Assembly: GCA_014859465.1 (NCBI GenBank)
Contig: JACUUF010000001.1
Coordinates: forward strand, 94,719 to 158,718
DNA: 64,000 bases
Direction of reading: 5' to 3'
Source of the DNA: Methyloprofundus sp.
GTDB taxonomy: Bacteria > Pseudomonadota > Gammaproteobacteria > Methylococcales > Methylomonadaceae
The notes under the pieces were generated by a model. The model was not told the DNA's origin. It worked only from the letters and a program-made list of their open reading frames with translations, and made no database searches. The position numbers and the translations under genes are program-made. The number at the start of each line of letters is the position of its first letter. Position 1 is the stretch's first letter. Below are positions 16,884 through 26,730 of this stretch, one piece after another.

Positions 16884-17441
16884 CTAAGATAGCTTCATGC
16901 TTGAGTCATAATCATCAAGATTGACTTGAACTTCTTCTACATTATTAACCTGAAAGAAGCCGGTTTCTTTTGCGTTACCATTTTGTCTTTCAAGTTCTAA
17001 AACAATAGCCTTGCGAAGTGCGTCTTGATCGATCCAGTTTAATCCGATCTCAGCTACCTCGCCTACTTCATCATAAAGAGAGTCATGAAGGCTATCAATA
17101 AGGTCTTCAGTCAAGCCTTCATGGACAAGATCCTTAATTAAGACATGGCTAATCTCACCTTTAAATATTGTGTACTCACCGGTTTGACCATCTGATAATA
17201 ACTCTTCCGCAATATCACAAATTGAAATACCCATATTCCATCGATCATTATTCGCGCTGTAGATAACTTCAGGTGTTAAATTGTCTGCCTTGTTCTGCCT
17301 GTTAGATACAGATTCAAGCTCAATGATTTTATCTCTTAAGCGCTTTAATGGTTCTTCCAAATGAATCCTTAAAACTTCACCTTCGGTAGTATCTGAAAGA
17401 ACCAGTTTTAAAATATCAATTTGCTCTTGAGTTATGGCCAT
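16884..17441 (-). CDS. Unknown acidic protein, 185 aa
   Basis: First gene of the operon, behind TATAAT on the minus strand near 17475. Acidic, alpha/beta, no known domain. It ends NLDDYDSSMKLS, which looks like the start of the tail tag cut short: Tyr at 0 and Met at +4 are present, then two residues and the stop. The tag may have been truncated by mutation. Confidence 0.7.
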   Translation of the reverse strand: MAITQEQIDILKLVLSDTTEGEVLRIHLEEPLKRLRDKIIELESVSNRQNKADNLTPEVIYSANNDRWNMGISICDIAEELLSDGQTGEYTIFKGEISHVLIKDLVHEGLTEDLIDSLHDSLYDEVGEVAEIGLNWIDQDALRKAIVLELERQNGNAKETGFFQVNNVEEVQVNLDDYDSSMKLS

Positions 17442-17514
17442 TACTGTTATTCCTTAAATTATTTAATATATTATAACATCCCCTACCCTCTATCTATTTT
17501 GAATGGGCGCATAT

Positions 17515-18438
17515 TTAACCATTCAATTCATCAGAAATTGACGCCCTATAATCCAATAGATGGACTGTTTCAAATATCTTGTGTATCTCACCCAGCAGTG
17601 AATAAACTGTCATAACTTCACTATCTGAGTAACTTAAATTAAGAAGCTCCCGGATAAGTCGATCTGCATTAGCCTTACCCCATTTTGATTCTAGGAAAGC
17701 CTTCGTGAAGCCCAGCTTCTTAATGGCCGGCTTCATTTCCTCAGTCCCGATCCTATAGACTTCAAGTGAGGGTTGATACATAAACTTAAGGCTTTCATAA
17801 GAAATGGTTGCGCAAAACGCCTGCATACCCTCTGTTTGATTCTCAATATACTTAATGGCCATGCAATTGCTCGTTAAAGCCGTCTCAATCATTTCTTTAT
17901 CTGGATCTTTGACATAAGCAAGAGCTAAACCATTATTCCTAAGTGCGTTAAGGACTTGATCTCTGCTTGGACTTTCAACATCTTCAAGTAACTGCCCATT
18001 ACATGCTAACGCAGCACTTGTGACTTCATTAGAGGGGTTTTTGTTTTTCAAAAACAGCGAACTGTCTTTATGAATAGCGACAATCCAAAGTTTATCGGCA
18101 GGGTTTTCCAGCTTTGTAATTAATTCAGGTCTTAATGATATAGCTGTTAAAGCGATATCTTCTGTTGGGTTTGAGATTTTAAGTAGAATATCAGGCCTGT
18201 ACTCAATAGCCGTCTTAAGGAAGGAGAAAGGGACTTCCTTCATTGAAAGTATTTTTCTGCAATATCCTTTATTGTCATATCTGCCTGTAATCTTGCTTAA
18301 TATATCGACAAGCTTTTTAATATCCTGCCCAAGGTCAGAGATAGGTTTAGCTTGAATAAGTTCACGAACTTCATCATCTGCAAGCTCAAGACCCAGGATG
18401 GGCTTGCAAGGGAAATTTTGGCTTACATTAAGGCTCAT
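17515..18438 (-). CDS. Unknown repeat-like protein with YRASISDEL tag, 307 aa
   Basis: Middle section (residues 80-220) has loose repeats of about 22 residues, such as 'TAISLRPELITKLENP' and 'AALACNGQLLEDVESP', like the DUF4116 style of repeat seen in large mobile-element and intracellular-bacterial proteins. That match is tentative. The tag YRASISDEL ends one residue before the terminal NG, the shortest overhang in the set. Transcribed alone, with a 76-bp gap to the operon below. Confidence 0.7.
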   Translation of the reverse strand: MSLNVSQNFPCKPILGLELADDEVRELIQAKPISDLGQDIKKLVDILSKITGRYDNKGYCRKILSMKEVPFSFLKTAIEYRPDILLKISNPTEDIALTAISLRPELITKLENPADKLWIVAIHKDSSLFLKNKNPSNEVTSAALACNGQLLEDVESPSRDQVLNALRNNGLALAYVKDPDKEMIETALTSNCMAIKYIENQTEGMQAFCATISYESLKFMYQPSLEVYRIGTEEMKPAIKKLGFTKAFLESKWGKANADRLIRELLNLSYSDSEVMTVYSLLGEIHKIFETVHLLDYRASISDELNG

Positions 18439-18560
18439 TTTGTCGCTAAATATTCCACGTCTTAACTTCGTACTTTTTCAAATCACTCATTAGATCCACC
18501 GATAAATTATAAAAATTTAAGTTACTATTTTTCTACATTATTGATATTCGTCTTTATTAC

Positions 18561-19886
18561 TTATGCAAAAGTGATTGGATCTTCCTGATCACTGATTTGC
18601 TTTTTCATGTGTTGAGATAAGGCGCTTCTATAACCTCTAATCCTGAAATTCTCAAACGCTTCACATGAACTTGTGCCATCTACTCTTTTTGAAAGACTCA
18701 TCCAATCCGATTCATTAATGACGGAAGCATTCATTACTGAAAGGATGTTTTCAAAAAACTCTTCTTCATTAGAAAATAAGTTTAAGAAGGATTTAATAAT
18801 GCCAGAATAGATAGCTGAATCTGGTTTTACTTTTGACACTTGAGTAACAATTCTAACTGCATCATCAGGATAATAAATTATATCCATCATCTTCAGATCA
18901 TATAAAGCTTGAAAGTAATTATCTACATAGTTTTTTGATTCGAGATAGTCAAAAAAAGCGTCTTCTACGTTAGAATGGTCAAATCCACCATTTATCATTA
19001 CATCCTTATCATCAAAGAAGAAAGCGCTCATCCATTTGGAGAGGGCTTTCATTTCAAGTTTAGGCTCTAGGTCACTCTTTTCAAGAATAAGAAAAGCATC
19101 TTTAGGCTTAAGAATATTAAAAACATTAAAACCACACTTTACGGATTCACTAATAAAATGTCTAGCAACCTCTTTAATTACCTCGCTAGATTGAATCTTT
19201 CCTATGGAGAAATTATCTAGTTCATCATAAAACCCTCCAAAAGCGTTAATAAGTAAATTTTTATTTACTTCACGCTTCCCGCTCCACGTTTCGTAAGAAA
19301 AGCCTCCAGGAAGATTAGATATAATCTGCTTTAGTGAATTTAAATCTTCCTTCTCAACAGCCAAGTCAAAATAGGTTTTGCCATTACTGTCTGTTAATAA
19401 CTTTTCGGATTTCCAGTCGATATAGCCAAGGTAGTTGATGATTTTTTCTGGCTCATAGCTGTCCAGCATTAGGCTTATTTTATTTTGCATGTCATATTGA
19501 ATAATGTCATTAAGTATGGCTCCATGAGGCAACCCAGATATGTCTGCCCCATTCCTAAATAAAGCGAAAGCCTTCTCCTTGACCTCTTTGTAACAATCGC
19601 CACCACTGGGAGATGATTCTTTCAGATTCTTTATCACGTTAATAGCTGTCTTGCCTTCGGTATTTAATGCATTTACATCAACACCAGAGCTAGCTAAGAA
19701 ATTAGCAAACTCAATAGCGCTTTCGGTATCAATTTGATAATCTTTCTTGCACATCACATGAAGTATCGTATCACCTTGATAATCTAAAGCATTAAGATCA
19801 GCTCCTAGATTAATAAGGGCTTTAACCTTTTTAATACTTCCTTTATCAACCGCACTAAATAACGCTTTTTCTAAACTTACTGACAT
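18561..19886 (-). CDS. Ankyrin protein with variant tag YRSALSQHM, 441 aa
   Basis: Two or three ankyrin repeats at the N-terminus (residues 3-80; SAVDKGSIKKVKALINLGAD and DTILHVMCKKD). A long helical C-terminal region of no known family follows. The tail YRSALSQHM fits the shared pattern weakly (hydrophobic at +4 and +8), 16 residues from the end. An upstream minus-strand TATAAT lies about 50 bp before the ATG. Function likely protein binding. Confidence 0.8.
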   Translation of the reverse strand: MSVSLEKALFSAVDKGSIKKVKALINLGADLNALDYQGDTILHVMCKKDYQIDTESAIEFANFLASSGVDVNALNTEGKTAINVIKNLKESSPSGGDCYKEVKEKAFALFRNGADISGLPHGAILNDIIQYDMQNKISLMLDSYEPEKIINYLGYIDWKSEKLLTDSNGKTYFDLAVEKEDLNSLKQIISNLPGGFSYETWSGKREVNKNLLINAFGGFYDELDNFSIGKIQSSEVIKEVARHFISESVKCGFNVFNILKPKDAFLILEKSDLEPKLEMKALSKWMSAFFFDDKDVMINGGFDHSNVEDAFFDYLESKNYVDNYFQALYDLKMMDIIYYPDDAVRIVTQVSKVKPDSAIYSGIIKSFLNLFSNEEEFFENILSVMNASVINESDWMSLSKRVDGTSSCEAFENFRIRGYRSALSQHMKKQISDQEDPITFA

Positions 19887-19964
19887 GATGCAAACCTTTA
19901 AATTATCTATATATTATGTTATTTATTATAGCATATTGAGACTGATAGTAGCCTTCAGGTTCGG

Positions 19965-21092
19965 TTAATTTTCTGGGTTTAACGAGGTTTCTTTACCGAT
20001 CAAATCCATAATACCTGATCGGTAATCGTTAATATTTTTCTCTTCAATGCGCTTCATATAACAAGTAAGCAGATCAATAATGAGATCTTTTGGCTTGTCA
20101 GTTGTAATATATTTAGTTAGGTTTAAAGCATTGCTTCCAAACTCATCCTTAATAAAAGGATCAGCCTTTAACTCAATCAAAAGTCTTACCTTTTCAATAT
20201 CGCCATGCTTAACGGCTTTAATAAGAGCCGTCACACCTTCCACCCCTTGCGCATTAATATCAGCACCTGCCTCAATTAACGCTCTTATGCAATTTATCTG
20301 ACTATTAATTAACGGAATCCTATCACCCCTATTCTGAGCATTAACATTTGATCCCGATCGAATTAAGAACTGAAGCATTTCTAAATGATCTTGCCCGGCC
20401 GCATAAAAAATGGGCGTTCGGCCGTAGTTATCCAATTGATTTACATCAAAACCAAGCTTAAAGAGCTTCTTGGCTATTCCGACGCAGCCTGAAATAGCCG
20501 CCTCCGTCATAACGCTAGCTCCACCTTTCCTTAGGCGGGTAATATCAGCACCTGATTCAATTAGAAGGTCAAAAACATTTTCGTGGCCAGACTTTACAGC
20601 TTGGAACAAGGCCGTTCTTTTGTCATGATCAATCTCATCAACCCGTGCACCATGCTTAATAAGCCGATTTACTACATATAAATCACCGTCATCTGAAGCG
20701 ATCATTAATGGTGTTTGGTTATTTTTTGGAGAGCTCCTATTAATCATCTCTTTAGATGTCTTACCTATCAGTGCAAGCACTATCTCAAGCTTTCTTCTGT
20801 TAATCGATAAATGCAAATCTGTATAGCCATGTCTAGATAAAATGTTTGCATTAGCACCCTGGTCGATTAGTTTGCGAACATCCATAACAGACCCGCGCAT
20901 CACTGCAATCATTAACAGGGTATACCCCTGAACTCCTGACATCTGAATATTAATGTCAGCGCCTTGGTTGATGTATTTCATCGCCTGGATCATAAAATTG
21001 TCTGGCAGCTCTTTTTTCCTAAGATCAATTGAGCGAAGCAACCCCATTAGTTGACGATTTTTTCGGCTTTTACAGTCCGGCTTAAACCTCAC
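19965..21092 (-). CDS. Ankyrin-repeat protein with YRSGIMDLI tag, 375 aa
   Basis: About nine ankyrin repeats between residues 40 and 345 (for example 'TPLMIASDDGDLYVVNRLIK' and 'TALFQAVKSGHENVFDLLI'), then a tag YRSGIMDLI. Start GTG 21092 is supported by AGGTGA 6 bp upstream and overlaps the end of the previous gene by 11 bp; the first ATG in frame lies 16 codons inside. It is last in a five-gene ankyrin run from 24452. Confidence 0.88.
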   Translation of the reverse strand: MRFKPDCKSRKNRQLMGLLRSIDLRKKELPDNFMIQAMKYINQGADINIQMSGVQGYTLLMIAVMRGSVMDVRKLIDQGANANILSRHGYTDLHLSINRRKLEIVLALIGKTSKEMINRSSPKNNQTPLMIASDDGDLYVVNRLIKHGARVDEIDHDKRTALFQAVKSGHENVFDLLIESGADITRLRKGGASVMTEAAISGCVGIAKKLFKLGFDVNQLDNYGRTPIFYAAGQDHLEMLQFLIRSGSNVNAQNRGDRIPLINSQINCIRALIEAGADINAQGVEGVTALIKAVKHGDIEKVRLLIELKADPFIKDEFGSNALNLTKYITTDKPKDLIIDLLTCYMKRIEEKNINDYRSGIMDLIGKETSLNPEN

Positions 21093-21963
21093 AGTAATTC
21101 ACCTCTGATTCCTTTTTACCTATTAGCTTTTTTACGCTCTCTCGATATGCATTCTGTTTTTCAGTCTCAATCTCAGCTAATCTACTCTTCAATAAGTCCG
21201 AAATCGGCTGAGGCTCCGAATTCTCCATACTTAACGTAACTGCTAAACTTAATGGTGTTTGACCATCATTATCCTGTGCGTTAATTTGTGCGCCGTTTTT
21301 AACTAAAAGGCTAGTCATATCAATATTACCTTTAGTAACAGCATAAAACAAAGCATCCCACCAAGTTTCATAAGGCCGAAATTCTACTTCGGTTAAGGCG
21401 TTTCTTTTAAGTAAAAGCTTAGCAATGGAAAGCTGATTACCCAGTGCGGCCACAACAAGAGGGGTTGTTTTCATTATGCTGCCAGGATCTTCCTTGAAGC
21501 TATAACCAAAAGCATTAGGATTGAATCCATAATCAAGGAGTGTTTTGACTCTTTCTATATTACCGTCTTCAACTGCACAAATAAGTAAAGTTGAATTATT
21601 CCTTAGAGCCTCTGGTACACCTGTATCTTGAAGCGCCTCAAAATCTGAAGAATGACGAATACTTAAAATATGGGGCCGGTTATTTAATGTGAAGCAGTTT
21701 CCTGCTTTAATATCTTCAGTCTCAACAGAAAATGACAGATTAAAGGTGATATCTTCTTTAGGACTTCCCGATAAGGATACGACTAACGCATAAGAGCTCT
21801 CTTTTGTGCCTCCTAGATCAAGCATTAAACTGAACCCTGATGGGGTAACCGTTCTAGGATCGACAACCCATCCGCCTCGCCTCTTTTTTAGTCGTTTTAA
21901 ATTAGGGATTAAGGTCTCAGGGCGATTGTCTATCATGTCAACCCATCTTTCTATATCAATCAT
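21082..21963 (-). CDS. Ankyrin protein of tandem family with tag YRESVKKLI, 293 aa
   Basis: Two-part protein. A beta-rich N-terminal domain (residues 1-115) ends in a SDFEALQDTG-type block, and ankyrin repeats cover residues 120-255. The tag is YRESVKKLI. It is a paralogue of the next two genes upstream, which share the N-domain, the short 'FRSNSTLLVRA'-type block and the pattern 'LLDYGF.PN'. ATG 21963 is chosen over ATG 21996: it avoids a 41-bp overlap and has GTGGGG upstream. Confidence 0.82.
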   Translation of the reverse strand: MIDIERWVDMIDNRPETLIPNLKRLKKRRGGWVVDPRTVTPSGFSLMLDLGGTKESSYALVVSLSGSPKEDITFNLSFSVETEDIKAGNCFTLNNRPHILSIRHSSDFEALQDTGVPEALRNNSTLLICAVEDGNIERVKTLLDYGFNPNAFGYSFKEDPGSIMKTTPLVVAALGNQLSIAKLLLKRNALTEVEFRPYETWWDALFYAVTKGNIDMTSLLVKNGAQINAQDNDGQTPLSLAVTLSMENSEPQPISDLLKSRLAEIETEKQNAYRESVKKLIGKKESEVNYCEV

Positions 21964-22843
21964 ACTGATACCCCACGCTAGAAATATTTTTAGCATTTAA
22001 GTCGTCTTTAACACTACTTACATAAGAATCAACCTCCTCAGACTCGATTTCACGTACTCTCTCCTGTAGAAGGTCAAGAATTTCCCAGTCTTCACGACTG
22101 GCGGCCATACTGACAGGGGTGCGGTCCTTCTCATCCTTTGATAGAGGCGAGGCGCCATACTGAAGCAAAAACTTAACTAACTCATATTGTCTTTCAGTCG
22201 CCGTTACAGCATAAAAAAGAGGGTCCCACATCTCTTCATAGGGTTTTTCTTTAATGTCCGCTAAAGCACCTCCTTCAAGAAGAAACCTAGTTATATCAAC
22301 TCGCCCTTCTTGAATAGAGGAAGTAAGAGGTGTTGTATGGTGCTTGAATCTATCATTGTTGGATAAGCTCCACCCAAGTGAGTTAACATCAAACCCATAT
22401 TCCAGAAGCCTTTCTAGCCGCGCTAAGTGTCCATTCTTTGCTGCGCGAACAAGCAGGGTTGAATTCGATCTGAAGATCTCTGCAAGACCGGTACCATTAA
22501 GGATGTCGAAATCAATAGGTGAATTAATACTGTAGACGTAAGGCGAGTTTGTAATCCAAAAACAAAAACCTTCACTATTTTCAGATTCAATTGAAAAAGT
22601 TATCCAGAAATCAGATTCCCCGCCGTTAGAGCGATCTTTATTGAGATAAGTTAACTCCGCCTGAAGAAAACAGGTTTTATCTTTATTTTTCTCTAGGGCA
22701 ATTCTTGCTGTCATTCCTTTTGACCAAATTGAGGATTCGTCGATAAACCAATCCTTCTTTTCAAGGTTAAGACTCCTTAACTCACTGAAAAACTTACCTC
22801 TCTGATTATCTAAGACGTCAGTCAATCTTTCTGTCCAATTCAT
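21956..22843 (-). CDS. Ankyrin protein of tandem family, tag YVSSVKDDL, 295 aa
   Basis: Same layout as its neighbours: an N-terminal domain with 'SIESENSEGFCFWITNSPYV' and 'SPIDFDILNGTG', then ankyrin repeats (residues 125-270). The tag is YVSSVKDDL, a divergent form without Arg at +1, 16 residues from the end. Its ATG overlaps the stop of the upstream gene by 4 bp. Tandem duplication with 22840-23691 is evident. Confidence 0.82.
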   Translation of the reverse strand: MNWTERLTDVLDNQRGKFFSELRSLNLEKKDWFIDESSIWSKGMTARIALEKNKDKTCFLQAELTYLNKDRSNGGESDFWITFSIESENSEGFCFWITNSPYVYSINSPIDFDILNGTGLAEIFRSNSTLLVRAAKNGHLARLERLLEYGFDVNSLGWSLSNNDRFKHHTTPLTSSIQEGRVDITRFLLEGGALADIKEKPYEEMWDPLFYAVTATERQYELVKFLLQYGASPLSKDEKDRTPVSMAASREDWEILDLLQERVREIESEEVDSYVSSVKDDLNAKNISSVGYQYD

Positions 22844-23691
22844 TGGCTAGGCCTTGCATTATTTGAGTTAAGCTCGGACTCAATTTCATTTTTGTACCCG
22901 AGAATAGAATCTTCCTCCATCTCTTTCATTTTTTTCTGCAAAAGACCTAGAATCTCAATATCTTCACGGTTCTTGGCTATACTGGCAGGTGTTCGCCCCT
23001 TGGAGTCAACTACAAGTGGAGACGCTCCATGATCAAGTAAAAGTGTAACAAACTCACGCCGTGAGCTTGTTACAGCATGAAAAATAGGGCTCCATCCACT
23101 CTTATCCTTAACTTCGACTAAAGCCCCTTTATCTAAAAGCGTTTTAGCTATGTCAAGCGACTCCTCCTCTATAGAAGCAATCAAGGGGAAAGTTTCACGA
23201 CTTAAGTTGCTGTTCGACTGGGTTATCGTTCCATGAGCATTAATATCAAAACCATAATTTAGCATTTCTTCAATCCGGTTAAGATGGCCAAGTTTGATAG
23301 CACGGATAATAAGGGATGAGTTCGATCTTAAAGATTCAAGAAATCCATAATCTTTGAAATCATCGAAATCCGAAGGGGAATTGATCTTGCAAACATAGGG
23401 ATAGTGAGTTAATGGATGACTGGGGCCATTCATCCTCTTTGATTGCACTGAGAAAGACAGGTAAAATTTATCACCATCCTGATTGCCATTTAAATGAATC
23501 ACCTCAACTTTGAGAGATGCTGTTTTACCTTCTGATCTACTTAAAATGGCACTAGCGACCATTTTGTTTGACTCAATAAGAAAAGGATTGATAGTCCAGC
23601 TTAATTTATCTAAACTTAATTGTTTTAAGTTTTCAAGGATGTCAGAGTTGTTTACATCCAATATATCAATTAATTTATCTACAATATTCAT
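22840..23691 (-). CDS. Ankyrin protein of tandem family, tag YKNEIESEL, 283 aa
   Basis: Paralogue of 21956-22843: matching N-domain ('SPSDFDDFKDYGFLESL', 'RSNSSLIIRAIKLGHLNRIE') and three to four ankyrin repeats up to residue 255. The canonical tag YKNEIESEL lies 8 residues from the end. It overlaps both neighbours by 4 bp, giving translational coupling along the run. Confidence 0.83.
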   Translation of the reverse strand: MNIVDKLIDILDVNNSDILENLKQLSLDKLSWTINPFLIESNKMVASAILSRSEGKTASLKVEVIHLNGNQDGDKFYLSFSVQSKRMNGPSHPLTHYPYVCKINSPSDFDDFKDYGFLESLRSNSSLIIRAIKLGHLNRIEEMLNYGFDINAHGTITQSNSNLSRETFPLIASIEEESLDIAKTLLDKGALVEVKDKSGWSPIFHAVTSSRREFVTLLLDHGASPLVVDSKGRTPASIAKNREDIEILGLLQKKMKEMEEDSILGYKNEIESELNSNNARPSQ

Positions 23692-24452
23692 GATTTAAAC
23701 AAGTCTTGATTTGACGGCGGCATACTTAACTCCTGCTCAATATTGCTTCTGTAATCGAAAATAGATTCCGCCTCTATTTCTTGAATTTTTTTAATAAGAA
23801 GCTCTTTCACTTTATCATTATCAAACCTTCTATCAGCCATATTTAGCGCCGAATTTCCAGATACGGTTTTAAGTCTTGGATCAGAACCTCTTTCAAGAAG
23901 AAGTGCGACAGTCTCGACCTTCCCAGCTTCAGCCGCTTTCATGAGCGAAGTGGTGCCAAAATCCGTTCTTGCATCAACATCAAAGCCGTAATCCAACAGC
24001 TTCATAGTATCATTGACATGCCTATACTTTGCACTTCGATGTAGGAGATTCGGATAGCTCCTGATTCGCTTTAAAATAGACGAGTCTTCAATCTTACTGA
24101 AATCCTCAATACCTTTGATTGGTATCTGGATCACTTGATGTGGAATCTCAGCAATAAACACATCTGTAGATGGGCTTCCTCTCTCCTCTACAAAAACCTC
24201 AAAAAGAAAGTCATAGGTTTCAATATTTTCAAAGAAGCCGCCAAGGCGAGCTACCAAAAACGAGAATACATCTTCAGAATCAAATTCTAACGCGCAAGAA
24301 ATCTTAATGGCGCCACTATCATCCTTTTCTACCACCCAGTCATCAATCTTATCTAAGTATTGGCTTAAGTCTTTAAGGACTGAGCATTCATCCTTTTTAA
24401 GATTAATCGCATTCAGAATCGAAACCCAGTTTTCTTTGCTTGTAATGCTCAT
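23688..24452 (-). CDS. Ankyrin protein, first of tandem run, tag YRSNIEQEL, 254 aa
   Basis: N-terminal domain of the same family as the three genes below (IEDSSILKRIRSYPNLLHRS corresponds to their 'LRSNS.LIIRA' block), then two ankyrin repeats at about residues 155-215 and the tag YRSNIEQEL. ATG 24452 is preferred to the TTG-region start at 24494 because GGAA is upstream and the N-terminus then aligns with the paralogues. It is promoter-proximal (-10 at 24486-24494). Confidence 0.8.
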   Translation of the reverse strand: MSITSKENWVSILNAINLKKDECSVLKDLSQYLDKIDDWVVEKDDSGAIKISCALEFDSEDVFSFLVARLGGFFENIETYDFLFEVFVEERGSPSTDVFIAEIPHQVIQIPIKGIEDFSKIEDSSILKRIRSYPNLLHRSAKYRHVNDTMKLLDYGFDVDARTDFGTTSLMKAAEAGKVETVALLLERGSDPRLKTVSGNSALNMADRRFDNDKVKELLIKKIQEIEAESIFDYRSNIEQELSMPPSNQDLFKS

Positions 24453-24485
24453 GCAGTATTCCAATCTAAAATTATTTACTGTATA

Positions 24486-24494
24486 TTGTATCAT
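24486..24494 (-). promoter_or_regulatory. Extended -10 TGATACAAT for ankyrin run
   Basis: The minus strand reads TGATACAATATACAG about 35 bp before ATG 24452. The same TGATACAATATA core precedes 36990-37793 and 41608-42630. Confidence 0.5.
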
Positions 24495-24532
24495 TTATAA
24501 ATGCATATCTAGACCAATAAAAAGGGGGGCTT

Positions 24533-24841
24533 ATGAGTGCTGAAGATATTATTCTAAATTCTATAAAAGAGGCATTATCAAGCTATTCTCAAGACTTCTC
24601 CATTAAGCTTGAAGAACAAGATGAGGATGAATATTTAGCCGTTATTCGATATCAATTCGGCATTTCGAACCCGGTGCATGATTTTCATTTTAGCTGCCGA
24701 TACAATTCTAACAATCAAGAATGCGAAATTGATGCCTCAAACGAGGGTGACTGGTGGGTGATTGACGAGAAGAATATGTTCACTTTATTTTTCTTCATAC
24801 AGGTTGATCGAATTGACTATTTAAAAGAAAAAAGGGTGTAG
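24533..24841 (+). CDS. Unknown acidic protein, 102 aa
   Basis: Acidic 102-aa protein with an aromatic patch (NEGDWWVIDEKNMFTLFFF). GGGGGG-rich ribosome site before ATG 24533. It is 3 bp from the next gene and both run divergently from the ankyrin cluster. No tag. Confidence 0.65.
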   Translation: MSAEDIILNSIKEALSSYSQDFSIKLEEQDEDEYLAVIRYQFGISNPVHDFHFSCRYNSNNQECEIDASNEGDWWVIDEKNMFTLFFFIQVDRIDYLKEKRV

Positions 24842-24843
24842 CT

Positions 24844-25170
24844 ATGTCACTGAGTATTGAGTCAAAAAGTCCCGGTGCAGGCGTGCACGAATTCCCTAAT
24901 GGGTTTTGGCCTGCCTTTTGTATTGAAACGCCTGTTGCCAATGTTATGGGTTGCGAATATACCGAACGAAACACAATCAAGTACGAGCATGCCGGATTTA
25001 TCGGTAATTGGTTCAGTGAAGAAGAGGCTTTAAAAATATACGAGTTATTAATAGAATATGTCAAAACAGATGAATATAGCAATCATCGATATTTCGCTAA
25101 GCGTAAGAGTCAGATGGACCGCATGATCGAATTCTTACCTGTCTGTGGCGGATTTAGGGTGGTTCATTAG
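24844..25170 (+). CDS. Unknown protein, 108 aa
   Basis: 108 aa, no recognised domain. Starts 3 bp after the previous stop with an AAAAGGGTGTAGCT ribosome site, so the pair is an operon. The ending is basic (KRKSQMDRMIEFLPVCGGF). A structured GC-richer stretch follows to about 25213. Confidence 0.65.
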   Translation: MSLSIESKSPGAGVHEFPNGFWPAFCIETPVANVMGCEYTERNTIKYEHAGFIGNWFSEEEALKIYELLIEYVKTDEYSNHRYFAKRKSQMDRMIEFLPVCGGFRVVH

Positions 25171-25213
25171 TACAGTGGGCGGGATATGCCAGCCCGGACA
25201 GTAGGAGTCGTCA

Positions 25214-25932
25214 CTAATACTCTAGGCGTGGCAAATAATCCGGTTTAATTGAAGTGATCATTCCTAAATTACTTGAAAAAAGAACACTTAGTTTGAGCTT
25301 GTAAAGATAAACATCAAGCTTATCCTGGCCAATACCCACCTTATCAAGCTTTCGAATAACCTCGCTTTCGCTCCATGATTTCCAAGCCTTAAAGTCCTCA
25401 GTTTTTAATGTTTTAGAGCTTGGGTATTCTCGACTTTTCTCGTAAGTTTTTCTGAATAATAAACTGACCTTGAAGGTCTTGCCAATATCAAAGTCTGGCC
25501 TGCATTAAAATGAAAGTAGTTATCCGGCTTCAATTCATGGATCTTGAGGCTTAAATCCTCATAATCCGTCACAAAAACAGATAACTTTTTGTGGCAAAAT
25601 TCGTCTTCATCGACCGAAATATCAAAGACAGTTTGAGCTTCTCTAGCTTGCTTTCTGAATAACTCAGCCGCCGATTTAAGCTTTTCAGAATGGCTTGCAT
25701 CGCGTGACAGAGGTGTTCTTAAAAACCCAATTATTTCCAATGCAATCTTTTCCACAAGAGGGCAAGGCGCAGCGCTTGAAGATGGCTCTCTTGAAAGCCA
25801 TCCCTCCGCATGTGAGGCCAATTCATCAGAATCCAACGTATTTGCGATAATATAGAGCGTTTCAATATCAGATTTAATATCAGCCTGTCGCTTCGCTTCT
25901 TTGATGTGATAGGGCATATATGAATCAGTCAT
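25214..25932 (-). pseudogene. Frameshifted unknown gene
   Basis: The first 175 codons (25932-25405) read normally but end soon after a T5/A5 run at 25447-25451. In another frame the coding signal continues for 60 more codons without stop, from SSKTLKTEDFKAWKSW through VGIGQDKLDVYLYKLKL to KPDYLPRLEY and TAG at 25214. A one-base indel in the homopolymer explains both. The body (DEDEFCHKKLSVFVTDYEDL and so on) has no recognised family. Either a broken gene or an assembly error. Confidence 0.6.
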
Positions 25933-26037
25933 GAGAAAGTTTTGCCTTTTTAATTACTGCATAAATTATATCATGAAGATCTTTTACAAACCCTTGACTA
26001 CCCTCTAAGAGCTAGATTAAGGTGTTAAAATAATATA

Positions 26038-26730
26038 ATGACATTTAAGAGTAAAAACATTGTGAGCAATTTAAAGAAAACAGTAAAAATCGATTGTAAA
26101 AACACAATTATTCTTAAGGATATGATCTCCAGCATTAATAAGCGAGAAAAGCCGGTAACCAAAAAAACGTTAAAAGAAATGGTTGGCCTGGTTCGAAATG
26201 GTGCGGATCCGACAGTAAGGGGCTGGGGCGGCAGTTCCGTACTTGAGTTAGCCCTACTAAAGCCTGAGATAGATCTGGCTGACGAGTTGATCGATTTAGG
26301 GGCTGATATTTATGCCAGATTTACGGATAATCTATGCCTATTAAGGCATCTTGTCCTGCATGGAAGCATAGAAAGTATTCATTTAATCATTGAGAGAGGT
26401 TGTGACTTAAATGTTAAATACAAATTCAACGGCGAGACACCTATCTTTCTTGCGGTAAGAGAGCAAAATATAGATGCACTAAACCTTCTTTTAAATAATC
26501 CGGGCGTTGACTTGCTTGCGGTTAATGATAATGGTGAAACGTTACTTGATGTCGCCAGAAATCCTGCATTAGGTAGTACGCGTCACAATTCAGGTACTCA
26601 AGCCCTTATAACCGCTAAGGCAATACGAGAGAAGGTTGAGCTGGAGTTTAATAAAAGAAAAGAGCAAGAAGCCTTAGCCTCTTACAAACGCGATATTGGC
26701 GAAGAACTCAAAGCGGCACTAAAGGTTTAG
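26038..26730 (+). CDS. Ankyrin protein with tag YKRDIGEEL, 230 aa
   Basis: Ankyrin repeats at residues 55-185 (SVLELALLKPEIDLADELI, 'TPIFLAVREQNIDALNLLL'), followed by a long charged helix (REKVELEFNKRKEQEALAS) that runs straight into the tag YKRDIGEEL, 6 residues from the end. A TATAAT-like sequence sits right before the ATG, so the transcript may have a very short leader. It converges with the amber-containing ankyrin gene and overlaps its end by 23 bp. Confidence 0.82.
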   Translation: MTFKSKNIVSNLKKTVKIDCKNTIILKDMISSINKREKPVTKKTLKEMVGLVRNGADPTVRGWGGSSVLELALLKPEIDLADELIDLGADIYARFTDNLCLLRHLVLHGSIESIHLIIERGCDLNVKYKFNGETPIFLAVREQNIDALNLLLNNPGVDLLAVNDNGETLLDVARNPALGSTRHNSGTQALITAKAIREKVELEFNKRKEQEALASYKRDIGEELKAALKV

